Assembly: GCA_025345505.1 (NCBI GenBank)
Contig: JANVCC010000021.1
Coordinates: 30,819,365 to 30,883,364 of the forward strand
Direction of reading: 5' to 3'
Source of the DNA: Todiramphus chloris collaris
Lineage: Eukaryota > Chordata > Aves > Coraciiformes > Alcedinidae
Length of the DNA stretch: 64,000 nt
Shown: piece after piece, positions 12,281-23,930 of the stretch
How the letters are laid out: every line of letters begins with the position of its first letter
Numbering within the stretch: position 1 is the first letter of the stretch
Program-made: the position numbers and the translations under genes
Notes under the pieces: model-generated
Told to the model about the DNA's origin: nothing
The model's input: the letters and a program-made list of their open reading frames with translations, nothing else
Databases searched by the model: none

Positions 12281-13561
12281 CAAAAGTTCCAATGGGAACA
12301 GAATCGTTTTTAAGAAAATGCATGTGTTTTGTGGATGAGCAGAGGTAGACTAGAATACTGCATGATATAAATCAATAATAAAAGGGACTTTTGTAAGTTT
12401 TAGACTAGATAAAAACATAAAACATGAGTGCTTTATGTTATAAAACATAATACTATATTATAAAACAAAACACCCAACACTAAAAGTGTTACCTGAAATC
12501 ACTGTTGAAAAGCTGTCATTTCTGATACTCTTTAAAATATAAACATTAGTAAAAAAAAAATTGCATTTGTTTTTGAGAATTATGACGGTATTGAATAATT
12601 GAATATTCTGAAAAGGTTTTCTGGTATTTGGTCATGTCATTTTGTGGCAAATCCTTATGACATCTCAATTTTTTATTTTTTTTTTTTTTCCTTCATTCAA
12701 TGAATATAAGAATTATTGTGTACAAGTTGCAGATTTTTGGAGTTCTTAAAAGAATTTCTTAGTCTAACTGAAGAGTAGTTAACTGCTACCCTGTTTTCTG
12801 TGTAGCTCTTTCTTTACCAAGAGATTCTCCTTGATATCTGCATCAGTAACCTATTTAGGTCACATTTGTTCCACTTCAGTAACCATCTTTTCAGTTCAAA
12901 ATGTAATGTTGCAGATCACTAGATAAAGGTCATCGTTTTGCACCTACTCACAGCAGCATCTCTAAATCTTGAACAAAATTGTCAGAGTATACATCAGAAA
13001 TACCTTTAGTAATAGCAAAATCAGCAGAAAGTTTTACAGGGGAAAAAAAGAAGGTATAAATTATGTGCTGATAAATGTAGAACTCCTACTCTTCTTCATG
13101 GGTTTAAATACTGAATCATTCTGGCTATGAGAAAAGAAAAAAAAAAAAGGTCCTTTACAGTGTAAATGTCTACACTGAATACAAAGGTGGGTTCTGGGGC
13201 AAGGGTAAGTTGTTTAGGCATTTGTATCTGTTTCTGAAGTAATTTGCACTTTTTTTTTTTTTTTTTTTAATACCAGAATTCCTACATTTATGCTTAACTG
13301 AAATGAATCCATTTCTCTCATAGTCTCAGACATCCTTCATGAAGTTTACCCGACTTCATGTAGCCTATATCAGGTTGTTAAAAATACTTGATAACATCTT
13401 TAGAAAACAAGCTCTATAAATTTCTGAGTTTGACATAAAACATTGAGTTACAAACAATATTGCAATACATTTATTCTTTTTCATTAAGTGACCTTGCAAT
13501 ATGATTAGATTTCAATCATCATTCAATCATCATTAACTATAGGCCTGTTGGTAAATGCAGG

Positions 13562-14430
13562 CATGTCAGTCTGACCTCAGAACTACAGGTCTGTCAAGCT
13601 TACCTTGATTCCCAGGAAGGTTATGGAGAAAATTATCTTGAATGCCATCATGTGGAACATACAGGACAACCAGGTGATAACACCAGTCAGCATGAGTATA
13701 TGAAAGGCAGGTTCTACTTGACTAATATGATCTCCTTCTGTGACAAGTTGACCACCCACTTAGTGGATGGGGGAAAAGCTGTGCATGTTGTCTACCTGGC
13801 CTTTAGCAAAGCTTTCAACACTTTTCCACAGCATTCACCTGAAGAAAATGACTGCTCATGGCTTGGATGGACATACTCTTCACTGGATAAAAAATGAACT
13901 GGATGGCTGAGCCCAGGGTTTGGTGGTGAATGGAGTTAAATCCAGTTGGTGGCAGGTCGAAAGTGATGTTGCCCATGGCTTGCTACTGGGTCCAGTTCTG
14001 TTTAATATCTTTATCAATGATTAGATTATGGGATCGAGGAAACCCTCAGGAATTTTGCAGACAGCACCAAGTTAGGTGAGTGTGTTGATCTGCTTGAAGG
14101 CAGGGAGGCTCTATGAGGGATATGGACAGGCTGGATTGGTAAGCCAAGGCCAATGGTATGAGGTTCAACAAGAATGACTGCTGGATCCCGCACTTGGGTC
14201 ACAACAGCCTCCTGAAACACTACTGGCTTGGGGAAGAGTGACTGAAAAGCTGCCCAGTAGGAAAGGACTTGGAGGTGTTGCTCAGTAGCTGAATTAACAT
14301 GAGCCAGCAGTGTGCCCAGGTGACCAAGAAGGCCAAAAGCATCCTGGCTTGTATCAGAAATAGCGTGGCCAGCAGGACTAGGGAAGTGATCATCTCCCTG
14401 TACTTGGTATTGGGGTGGATGCCCCAAGTT
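13562..14430 (+). mobile_element. CR1 LINE internal fragment, lacking its 3' end
   Basis: This covers the reverse transcriptase from the ctacaggtctgtcaagcttacc segment (YRPVSL-like), through the GRF-LTN-I-FCD block and the KAF-NTF box, to the [22 protein letters not shown] segment. Frames are heavily broken. The [10 protein letters not shown] motif and the FADD catalytic box are both degraded: the corresponding DNA reads ttttgcagacagc, so the catalytic aspartates are lost. It stops near 14410-14430 without the usual C-terminus, 3' UTR or tail. Loss of the 3' part is unusual for a LINE copy and implies a later deletion or rearrangement. Confidence 0.88.
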
Positions 14431-17097
14431 GCTCATGCTTATCTTCAGAAAATTAGGAAGTTAACTAAAAGGTCACTTGAAAAGGTTTCACCAAAACAAT
14501 TTCAGAATTTCACAAGCTTACAAATGATAACTGAAAAAATAGAAATTTGTATTGCACAGTGTTGTACTGATTTGTAAATTAAGATAAAACTGTGAGAGCT
14601 AGTACTTTATTGTTTCATCAGCAACATTAGACAGGAGAATCACATATACCTTGCTGTGTACACACAGGAGTTGTCAGCAACAGTGGGACCTTCATGCAAA
14701 TCAATCCTGATTATCTACACTGCTTTCATTTCTGAAGTTTTCTTTCTCTGTAGATCTCTTCATAAACCTTGATTAATCAGAGCTTAAAATGCCCATGGAA
14801 GTATGCACAATACACAGAGGTAATTCCAGGCAATACACAGCTGTATCATAAGTAGAATTAAAGGTGTTTAAAAAAAAAAAAAAAAAAAAAAAGAGTTGAA
14901 AACTATCCAGAACTACAAGAAAAATGCACAACTTCTTATTGGAAATAATCTGTGCTGCCACAGTCATGGTATAGGTTTTTAATTTATCACATGCTGTGGT
15001 ATATATCCTTATCACACAAATAGCTATTACATACAGTTTCACCTCTCTATGTAGTTTTCATATACTTTGTCTTCAGTACTACTCACTGAAATAGAGAACT
15101 GTCCATCTGAAACGTAGGGGTATATGCATCTGTGCCTGTCAGAGGAATTGCCTGAATGCATAGCATGTTTATTATTATAAGACCCTCAATATTATATGTA
15201 TTTGCTTTTCTCCAACCTTTGCAGTTTCATATCTAATAAGTCATATTTTTCCTTTTTACTGTTATATTAAAAAGATACTAGAGTGATGCATGAGTGAAAT
15301 AAAATAGAATACATTTTTATTCTTATTTCATGTATTTTTTTCATCTAGTTAGCTGTATTTTAATTTGAGCCTATGTGTGTTTTACTTGTACTGTGGTATT
15401 CCATCTGTTTTGTTTTATAGGAAAATATGTCTATCTCTGCATAATCAGCACATACACTGCATTCAAAAATGAAATTACTTTTTTTGCTTTATTTAGTTTA
15501 TTCATATTATCACATTAAACTTGTATCTCACATTTCCATAAGAAATACCACAGTATCTTCTCAACTTCCTTCCACTCTCCTATTCTTGGGAAATTGGATT
15601 TTCCAGTTTACTGAAATATTTAATCAGAATTACTTTGATTTGTCCATGGGCATTAGAAAAAAGTAGTTGCCTACAGATTTATAACATTGGTAACACATGC
15701 TATCACAGCCTGTATAGACTGTGGTAGGCAGTATTAACCACCATTGCTCATTTCCTTGAGTTTGCAGTTTTGAAGTAGTGTCTATTTAGGAGTTGGTTCT
15801 GCTACTGGCATCTACTAGTACAGGCAGAGAGGAGAAGACTTTGTGATTTCATCTGGCATGTGATGCTATCAGCTTCTGCTTGTCACTGGAACCAGCATCT
15901 GGTTGAGTGACTCTTCCTCCACTGTACCACACCACGGTGGTTTAAATAAGTTGTTTAACTCTAGATACTGATCTCACCTTAAAAGTAGTGAAAGTGAATG
16001 AGGAAAGGGTTCCTTCCCTCTTTCTTCTAGATGTGTATGTCCCACCAGGTCTGGTGGCAAAGAGTAACTTGTGGTCTTGCAATGTAATTATTGTTCATGT
16101 ATGAATTTTCTCAGAGTTAATTTAATAATGTGAGGCTGGTGTCACAGACATCTAGAATGGTTGTTTTACATCTGGATTTGGGTGCTTAAAACTGTGTAGA
16201 GCTGCTTGACCTTAGGAAGCTTGCTAAAAATCCTTTTAAAAGTTACTGCAGGATGGAAGGAATCAAACATTCTGTGTTCTTATCCAGCCTGACAGTGAGG
16301 ACTGGACCCTGAAGTGAATACTACACCCAGGTGTTTTCCCCCATTTTTGTTCTACTGCTCCCACTAGAACATAGTAAGAAACAAATATGTAGAAATGTAA
16401 GCATTCAGGGCAAGGGAGTGAGTTGGGGACCCATGCTATTTGGCTGTATAAATGCATCCTGTTAATTTGGTTATTCTTGTCTCCTAGCTGAAAAATAATT
16501 GGATGTAGGCACAAGGTCAATGCAATAGTCTTAACTAGCCCAGTATCCAGGACTTCAATACTGGTCAAGCACAAAAATTTTAAACAAGTCTTTTATGTTG
16601 TAAAATACAATAACAGATTGCCTATCACAATGCTCTCAAGTTTCTCAGTCTGTAACACCTTATCCTTTGGGGCAGGAAAATATTTTTATCTCTTTTTATT
16701 TATAGGGAAACTCAAGCACAGAGAGGAGAAAAAAAATCCCCATATTAGATTTAAGTATCAAAATGCTAAATGTGAATATACCCTATCAGTATGTGGCTAC
16801 TTCTTCAAATGGATTCCTATGTTCAATTTACAGGACACAAGGACAGTAAGCTCAGTGGATGGGAACTGTGAGCATAAGTACATGTATCAAAATACTGTCT
16901 AGAGCTAGTCAAAAGGGAAATACAGAAGTCAGGGGTATCCTAAGTCATATGTACTCTGCAACTTTTGGTCTTTGCTCATGGTTCCCCTCCTACATCTTCT
17001 CACTCTATTAAAACTGAAAGTAAAATACACAGCTGTTCTGCAGAAAATATTTTTTTTGTGAAAAGCATTCATATGGGAACTATGGAATAAACATTCT

Positions 17098-17658
17098 CAT
17101 CCAACTGAGACCACATCTGGAGTATTGTGTTCAGTTCTGGTCTCCCCAGTTCAAGAGGGACAGGGAACTACTAGAGAAACTCTAATGGAGAGCTACAAAG
17201 ATGATTAAGGGACTGAACATCTCTCTTACGAGGAAAGGCTGAGAGCCCTGGGTGTGTTTAGCCTGTAGAAGAGAAGACTGAGAGGGTATCTTATTAATGT
17301 TTGCATATCTTATTAATGTTTGCAAATATCTGAAGGGTGGGTCTCAAGTAGAAAGGGGACAGTCTCTTTTCAGTTGTGTCCTGTGATAGGTCTAGAGGTA
17401 ATCGTAGCAAGGTGAAACTCAGAAGGTTACACCTCACCATGAGGAAAACTTCTTCACTGTGAGAGTGACAGAGCACTGGGACAGGCTGCCCAGAGAGGTT
17501 GTGGAGTCTAGAGATTCTAGAGACTTTGAAGACCTACCTCTGTCTGTTCCTGTGTGGCATGCCCTAGGTGTTCCTGCATTGGCAGGAGGAGTTAGACTCA
17601 GTGATCTCCAGAGTTCCCTTCCAACCCCTACCATTCTGTGATTCTGTGATTCTATGAA
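17098..17658 (+). mobile_element. CR1 LINE 3' fragment of a different subfamily
   Basis: It begins at the [20 protein letters not shown]-like segment and continues through the MIKGLNISLTRKG-like region, the FTVRVTEHWDRLPREV block and the 3' UTR (tcagtgatctccagagttcccttccaaccc). The tail is cattctgtgattctgtgattctatgaac. The 3' UTR wording differs from the 11.8 and 29.9 kb copies, which suggests another CR1 subfamily. It contains a 19-bp tandem duplication at 17287-17324. Confidence 0.92.
17287..17324. repeat. 19-bp tandem duplication inside a CR1 copy
   Basis: The unit tatcttattaatgtttgca occurs twice head to tail without mismatch. It is a small post-insertion duplication that shifts the CR1 frame. 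Confidence 0.95.
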
Positions 17659-20600
17659 CTGATGATATTTCTCCCTTCTCCAGAAGATCTTAAATTCCTT
17701 TGTGAAATAAATAAACAAATAAAAGCTATAAAAGTGATGTTTCAGTAATAGGTCCTATAAAGTCAATTCTTCATAGACATGGTGTGATTCAAACATTTCA
17801 AGCTTGGGACCAGACGAGAGAAAGCACCTGTTAGGATAAGGCTAAGAACACTGATCTTTGTATCTTCTATTCCCTGCAATATCCTGTCTTTACGTCAGCA
17901 CAAAATTCCTTATTACCTCTTTAAATTATGTCAGCCTTAGACTTTACATTTGTGTTCTCTTCATGGACTTCCTACAGTCTTTCCTGTCAAACCTGTGTCT
18001 CTTAATCTTCTATGTATTATCCCACATCTTTTGTCCCCCAGTTACATCCTTGGCTCTGTTTCTTTGCATGTTTCTCTCCTCTGACATCTATGTCCATCTC
18101 CAAACTCTTCTAAAATATTACAAGTTATGTATAAGTAGTGTGAGATGGAATGTAGAGTATGTAGATAGAGAACTTTAGAGAAGAAATAACTGTCTGCAAA
18201 GTGCCTTTTTTTCTTATTTTAATTTTTTTTTCCCATGAGTCTGAGGCATTTGTAAAGGTTTCTGTAGAAGACAAAATATGTAGGTCAGAGCATGTAATAA
18301 AACAGATGGGAAAAGAGGTAAGATAGCCATGTACAATGTATGGATATATAGTTTTGGGTCCAGTCATTATTCAAACCACAGGGTTTTGCATAATTTTAAA
18401 ATTACCTTACAGTTGTGGGTCAGTAATTAATGAAGCATTTCTATGTGCAGGCTATAATAATTTTATTGGGGGATAATTTTAAGTAATGTTTAAACCAATG
18501 TTAAAATCAAGGCCGTATTTACTTTATAGCAGAAGTAGAACAATGAATAAGTTGAAAGTAAAAGAACTGTGAAATATTAGCAAGTATATTTAAAAATGTT
18601 ATGACTCAAACTTTGCAAGTTGTAGATGCTTTAAAATTTAGGAGTTATTTAGTTACCACTCTGAGGGCAGGGTTACTCTTTCAAGAATACCAGCTTTTCA
18701 GGACAGAGGGTTGGTCTTCAAGTTCTTTATAAAGCACCTTCCAAATGGTCTGTGAGGTACCAGGAATGAATAATCCCTTGACTCCTGGGTACCTTGGTGA
18801 ATGAATCTGGAGAGGATACTACAAAACTTATAAGCAAATTATAGTCTGGATCATTTTAGTTCTCTAAACTGAGTAAGTATCCCTCTTTAATGAATGCATA
18901 TTTTGAAGATACATCTTTACAACTTAATAATTTTTCAAGGGAAGTGATCAACTATAGCAGCAGAGGAAGAGGAAACAGAGTGCAATAGCAGGTAATTAAG
19001 GATATTAAGAGACACTTTATTATCACTGTATTTGTTTAAAACAAAAAAACAACAAAAAAAACTTAACTAAGTGCCTACAAGAAAATTATGAGTTCTGAAT
19101 ACTGACTGAAGACATTAACTTAGCTACTTTGATGTAGCTTTTATGTAGTGATATTGCATAAAAATGTTATCGAATAATTTATATTTTGTGAGTATTTTAT
19201 CTCATTCTTCATATTAACTAAAAATGAATCAGAATTTGAGAAAAACAAAAGCATTTGAACTACAGTTACTGAATATGTTATATACATGAACCAGGTTGTG
19301 CCTTAAAGATGAAGACTGAAAATAATTCTTGCCTTTAAAACTTTTGATTTCTAAGTATGTATTATTTAAAGTTATATTAAAATGTCAGTGTAATTTTATT
19401 TAAATTCTCAAAGAAAAAAAATGCAATAGAAAACTAGTCTGGCGTCCATCCCCTTTTCTTGAACTGCCACAGCCTGCATTACTGGAACCTGTATGGCTTT
19501 TCCTCTTTCACTCTAATACAGGAAGGTACTAACAACCAGCACTAGAACTAGAATATAGTTCACCTGAATTTTAGTGTTTACACTATACATGTCTACACCT
19601 AAAGCATACTCTTAATACCCACTGTGTCAATACAGATGGGGTTAATACAGATTGCCTAGTTGAGACTGACATTTGCTAGACAGGATAGATGTACAGAATC
19701 CATTAGCAGCACTGACCAGGACTATGCTGGGAGCTTATATAAATACCTCAAATAGCAGATACCTGCATTTTCATAGTTGAAGCTCTGTCCCTCCCCACTC
19801 CTGATAGGATGAACTGACTCCATCCTAGTTATCAAAAACAGCCAGGAAATTGTTCAGTTTTCTTCAAAGGATGAAATTGCTTCTATTCAGAGAATATTAT
19901 TGCACTGTGGTCATAATGTAATAACTCCACTCAATTCTTATTGTTTAAATTCATCTTCTGCCTCTCTCTGTGTGCCTTCATTCCTGCTCTACAAAAATTT
20001 TTTGTCTGTTTCCACCATCATTTTCTTCCCATCATCTCACCTTCATCTTACTGTCTGCTTTTATCCTTTTCCTTTATTTTGTTCCCAATTAATTTACCTC
20101 TACCTATTTAGATTTAATGAATAAACATATGCTTGTAGAATGAACCAATATTTACTGCTATTACATTATTTATTTTTGTAGCCTTACTTCTTCTTCTTTT
20201 TCTGCTTTTCAGTCTGTAATTTATATAGTTGATTTCCATATTGATTTTTGCAGTGGGATATATTTATGAATAGTTCTTTACATATTACCACAGTAGACAT
20301 GATTAATAATGTCTGGCCATGAGATCTCCCTGAGATTTTCTATCCCTGAGATCTACAACCTGATTAAATCCTGCATTTATTTGTTTATTTTTACTTAAAT
20401 AAACAGTAATAAATTTACAAGTGTAATTCACAGTTTGCAGTGCACCACCACATTGTTATTAACACAATAAAGTCACATCAACAATAAATTCAACAATAAG
20501 CTCTTCATTGATCATTTTGGTTCCTTGCAGCTACAACGAGTTTAGGGTCTCTCTTTCCTCTTACATGTAGTGTTGAATTTATTTATTTTTGTTTCTTCTC

Positions 20601-21860
20601 CTTTCTGCTATTTCCGCCCCTCCCCCCTGCCCCCTGTAATTCTGTCAGTTTTCTGTGGCATCTGAGAAAATCATAACTTCCTGAACCTGTGGAACAGAGG
20701 TGTAATATAACACCGTGGGGCCTCAAACCAAACTATCTGTGCCTAAGCTATTTAGCTGTACTGTGAAAATATTCATATGAGATTATGTATATGTATATGT
20801 ATATTTATATTACTGTGAAAAGCCTCCAGAGAAAAAGCAAATAATTTATGGAGCTGTTTAGACAATTACACACCTTTTATGACCAGTAGACAATTTAGAC
20901 CATTTATGATCTCTCTGTTTCAGTAATGTTTCCAGTTTCCTTCTTTCTTTCTTATATCATATTAGTTTAATAAGAGACTTGCTTATTTCTTCTTTTTCCC
21001 AGTCATGAAAATATTTTATCAGTTTGTAGAGAGCAAGTATGTTAGTTGATATGAAAGCTCAGTAAAGGACATGATTTCTGCTAAAAAAGAAGAAAAAAAA
21101 GAAAGCAACATATTTAAAAATGAACAAGGGACTAAAATTACTAAAAAAAAAAAAAAAAAAAAATCACACTTTCTACTGAGAAGTAGAGAGATGGAATATC
21201 AATGAAAAATTGAAGTACATACAAAGGTTAAGTGTAATGTGACTCATAATTTACTCTTAATTACTTACTGGTATCTTTCTGTAAGGATAGACATCCCTCA
21301 TAATTACTTTGACCTGCATAATCTTGTAATACTTATAATACCTTATAATGCCTGAAGTCAGTGGGTTTCCCTTATTGAGAATATATATGGAAAAATGTCC
21401 CTCACAGTAAAATGATGCAATACCTGCCATATTTCATATTTTTCTGAAGTTCTTACATTGTTTTAACTCATGTAAGTACACCTTCAGTCTGTGGTTACTG
21501 CCCCACTACTAGTCTTTTACAACTAGTCTTTTAAGACAGTTATATTGATGTATTTGATTTGATAGTTCTAGTCACTCTCAGGGACTAGACACAAACACCA
21601 AATATCAATTCTGAAAGAAAAAAATCACTATCAGGAATTGCTCATATCACATTCTCATTTAGGAACACTTATGCTCCCTGTTATTGTATTATTTAATTTA
21701 TTTATATTCAAAATAGAGACTTCAAGATTGATAAATGCTCTATTCTACTTTTTCCATTTTATTTAAAGATGAAAAAATTTACACGTATGTTGTCCCATCC
21801 CACTCAGTGTGTGCTAAGGAAGGTGAATCTTTGTAATCCCCTGAAAAGAATATTCTTGGT

Positions 21861-22300
21861 TGTCAGGGTCTCGGAAGCAGCAGAGTCACAATAACTCAGA
21901 GGAGCAATGCAAAACAATTTTATTGATCAACAATTAATAAACTTTTGTATATAAAATCTTTGGCACAGGACTTATTTTCTTATTAGCTGCTTTAGGGCAA
22001 CAAACTAGGAAACATCTATAAATGAAGGAAAACAAAAAAAAGAAAAAGGAGAAAAGGAAGAGAGAGAGAGAGAGAGAGTATCATCAGCACTGGATCCAGC
22101 AGTGTCCAACTGGTTTGGTCTGGTTCAATGTCAGGTCCTGTGATGTTGGGTGCTCATATGATGCCTCAGGCTTGAGCCTTTTATAGTCTCATCAGTCCAA
22201 AACCATCCTTGAGGCCCGGTGGAGAGACTGAAAAAGAGTCAGGCGGTGTACATGGCACAAGGGGGGAGCGGGGCACAGAATCTATTAATCTTGGTATATT
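21861..22300 (-). mobile_element. Probable endogenous retrovirus LTR, minus strand
   Basis: Read on the minus strand the piece has LTR order. A TATA box (tataaaagg, 22185-22177) comes first, then a poly(A) signal AATAAA (21924-21919), then about 58 nt of U5-like sequence ending in ...ccctgaca, that is, a CA terminus at 21861. A (GA)n run lies in the R-like part at 22059-22078. The U3 start is unclear, somewhere near 22260-22345, so the right border is approximate. No coding retroviral sequence adjoins it. An alternative is that it and the next feature are parts of one element. Confidence 0.5.
22059..22078. repeat. (AG)n microsatellite
   Basis: Ten AG units lie in an A/G-rich stretch, inside the putative minus-strand LTR. 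Confidence 0.95.
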
Positions 22301-22344
22301 TCAAGCTTGTCTTCCTGCACCTGGCGATTAAGAATAACCCATTG

Positions 22345-22750
22345 TGTGAAGGCCACCTAGAAACCGGTTAGAGTTGGTAGAAGATCTGGAAAGATACCAG
22401 CCATCAACTGCGGCTGCGTCGATCGTGGGGTCAAATATCGAACAACCGAGGAAGACTACTTACTTCCTCCCAAAGACCCCGGCCGCGACCACCTGTCTGG
22501 AATACGCATGCGCCAGCTGTGGGAGGAGACTTCTCGGAAATAATTATAATAGCCACACCAATTCTAAGAACTAATTGTACTAATCCCTCCCTTGTTAATG
22601 CATATGTATCAATGCTTTCAATAAATGACTGTAAGGTGCAGGGGCAGGTATGCATGTTAGGAGGAATGATCCCCCATGCATCCGGCGCCGTCAATAAAGA
22701 ATATCTGCTGCTTAAGAAATTGGAGAATTGTCCTTTTTGGAATCAAGACA
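22345..22750 (+). mobile_element. Probable endogenous retrovirus LTR, plus strand
   Basis: This GC-richer block with many CpG (for example ggctgcgtcgatcg, ccccggccgcgacc, catccggcgccg) is unlike the surrounding intron. Near its right end is ccgtcaataaagaatatctg, a poly(A) signal at 22693-22698. About 52 nt later the sequence reads aatcaagaca at 22741-22750, a plausible CA terminus, directly followed by CR1 sequence. The style resembles LTRs of bird endogenous retroviruses that I recall, but I cannot name the family. The 5' border is uncertain. Confidence 0.55.
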
Positions 22751-22992
22751 CTTGGGAGTACTGGTTGACAACTGGTTGAACATGAGCCAGCAGTGTGCTC
22801 AGGTGGCCTGGAGGGCCAGTGGCATCCTGGCTTGTATCAGGAATAGTGTGGCCAGCAGGACTAGGGATGTGATTCTCCCCCTGTACTCAGCACTGGTGAG
22901 GCCTCACCTCAAGTACTGTGTGCAGTTCTGGGCCCCTCACTTCAAGAAGGATATTGAGGTGCTGAAGCAGGTCCAGATGAGAGCAATGAGGC
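22751..22992 (+). mobile_element. CR1 LINE, left part of a copy split by a solo LTR
   Basis: It starts abruptly at cttgggagtactggttgac, the [18 protein letters not shown] segment of ORF2. It runs through [31 protein letters not shown]-type residues and [17 protein letters not shown]. It breaks off at tgaggc, where the LTR begins. The copy resumes at 23477. Confidence 0.92.
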
Positions 22993-23476
22993 TGTTGGGA
23001 AAAGGCCTGGGAACAATGATTAGGACTCAATGTGAGTTACAATCATGTTCAACTTTATTACTGTCTATGCTTTGCTTATATGTTTCTTGCTTATTACTGA
23101 TTGGCTACATACAGTTCACACGCTCTAATACATATTATGATTGGCTACATACAGTTCACACGCTCTAATACATATTATGATTGGTCTACATACAGCAAGC
23201 ATGCTTAAGCACCCTGGCCCATTCCCCCCCCCAGTGCAGGGAAGCGGCAGTTCTGCCCGCTTCTCCCTGCAGGCGCAGCCTCCCCCTTTCTGCACCTCCC
23301 AAGTCTCCTGTTTTCGGTCAGCGCGCCCTGGGAAAGAAGCTTGTTAGTTGATTGTTTTATTGCTTTGTCTTCCTCTTATCACTTGCTCAAGGACGATTCA
23401 TTGCCCACCTGCTGGCTTGTTCACACTTGCAGCCAGGTACCCATGTCCACCCTGCTCCTTGAGCCATTCCTCGACA
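22993..23476 (-). mobile_element. Solo LTR of an endogenous retrovirus, 484 bp
   Basis: The element starts tgttggg and ends tcgaca on the plus strand, so it has TG...CA termini. On the minus strand it shows CCAAT boxes in tandem 40-bp repeats (23100-23195), a TATA-like acatataag (23083-23075), a poly(A) signal AATAAA (23059-23054) and about 61 nt of U5-like sequence ending ...cccaaca at 22993. The short TATA-to-poly(A) spacing is typical of small avian-type LTRs. No gag, pol or env sequence is attached, so it is a solo LTR left by recombination between the two LTRs of a provirus. The U3 end is GC-rich with a C-run near 23225. Confidence 0.88.
23100..23195 (-). repeat. 40-bp tandem repeat in LTR U3 with CCAAT boxes
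   Basis: Two perfect 40-bp copies occupy 23100-23139 and 23140-23179, with a partial third to about 23195. Each begins attggctacatacag, which reads CCAAT on the LTR's own strand. The array lies directly upstream of the TATA-like box, where retroviral enhancers are often duplicated. Confidence 0.92.
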
Positions 23477-23930
23477 TGAGGCTGGTGAAAGGACTAGAAG
23501 GAAAGTCTTATGAGGAGAGGCTGAGGAAGCTGGGGTTGTTTAGCCCGGAGAAGAGGAGACTCAGGGGGGACCTTGTCACTCTCTACAACTACCTGAAGGC
23601 AGGTTGTAGTCAGGTGGGGGTTGAGCTCGTCTCCCAGGCAAGCGACGTCCCAGACACAATGAGAGGGCACGGCCTGAAGCTTCGCCAAGGGATGTTTAGG
23701 TTGGATATCAGGAAGCACTTCCTGACAGAGAGGGTGACCAGATATTGGAATGGACTGTCCAGGGAGGTGGTGGATTCACTGTCCCTGGATTTGTTTGAAG
23801 AAAGGCTAGATGTGGCACTTAGTGCCATGTTCTAGCTGATGTCATAGTATTGGGTCATAGGCTGGACTTGATGATCTCGGAGGTCCTTTCCAGCCTCAGT
23901 AATTCTGTGATTCTGTGGTTCTGTTTGATT
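23477..23930 (+). mobile_element. CR1 LINE, right part of the split copy
   Basis: It resumes with tgaggctggtgaaagg and reads [39 protein letters not shown], then [20 protein letters not shown] and a stop at about 23833. The 3' UTR and the tail attctgtgattctgtggttctg follow. The frame is open from the insertion point to the stop, so this is one of the better preserved CR1 ends here. Confidence 0.93.

Larger units (their letters stand above)
22987..23482. repeat. 6-bp target-site duplication (tgaggc) flanking a solo LTR
   Basis: The hexamer tgaggc occurs at 22987-22992 and again at 23477-23482, exactly at the two borders of the LTR. It belongs to the split CR1 (atgaggctggtgaa). Six bases is the duplication size made by alpharetrovirus-like and ERVK-type integrases. 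Confidence 0.88.
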
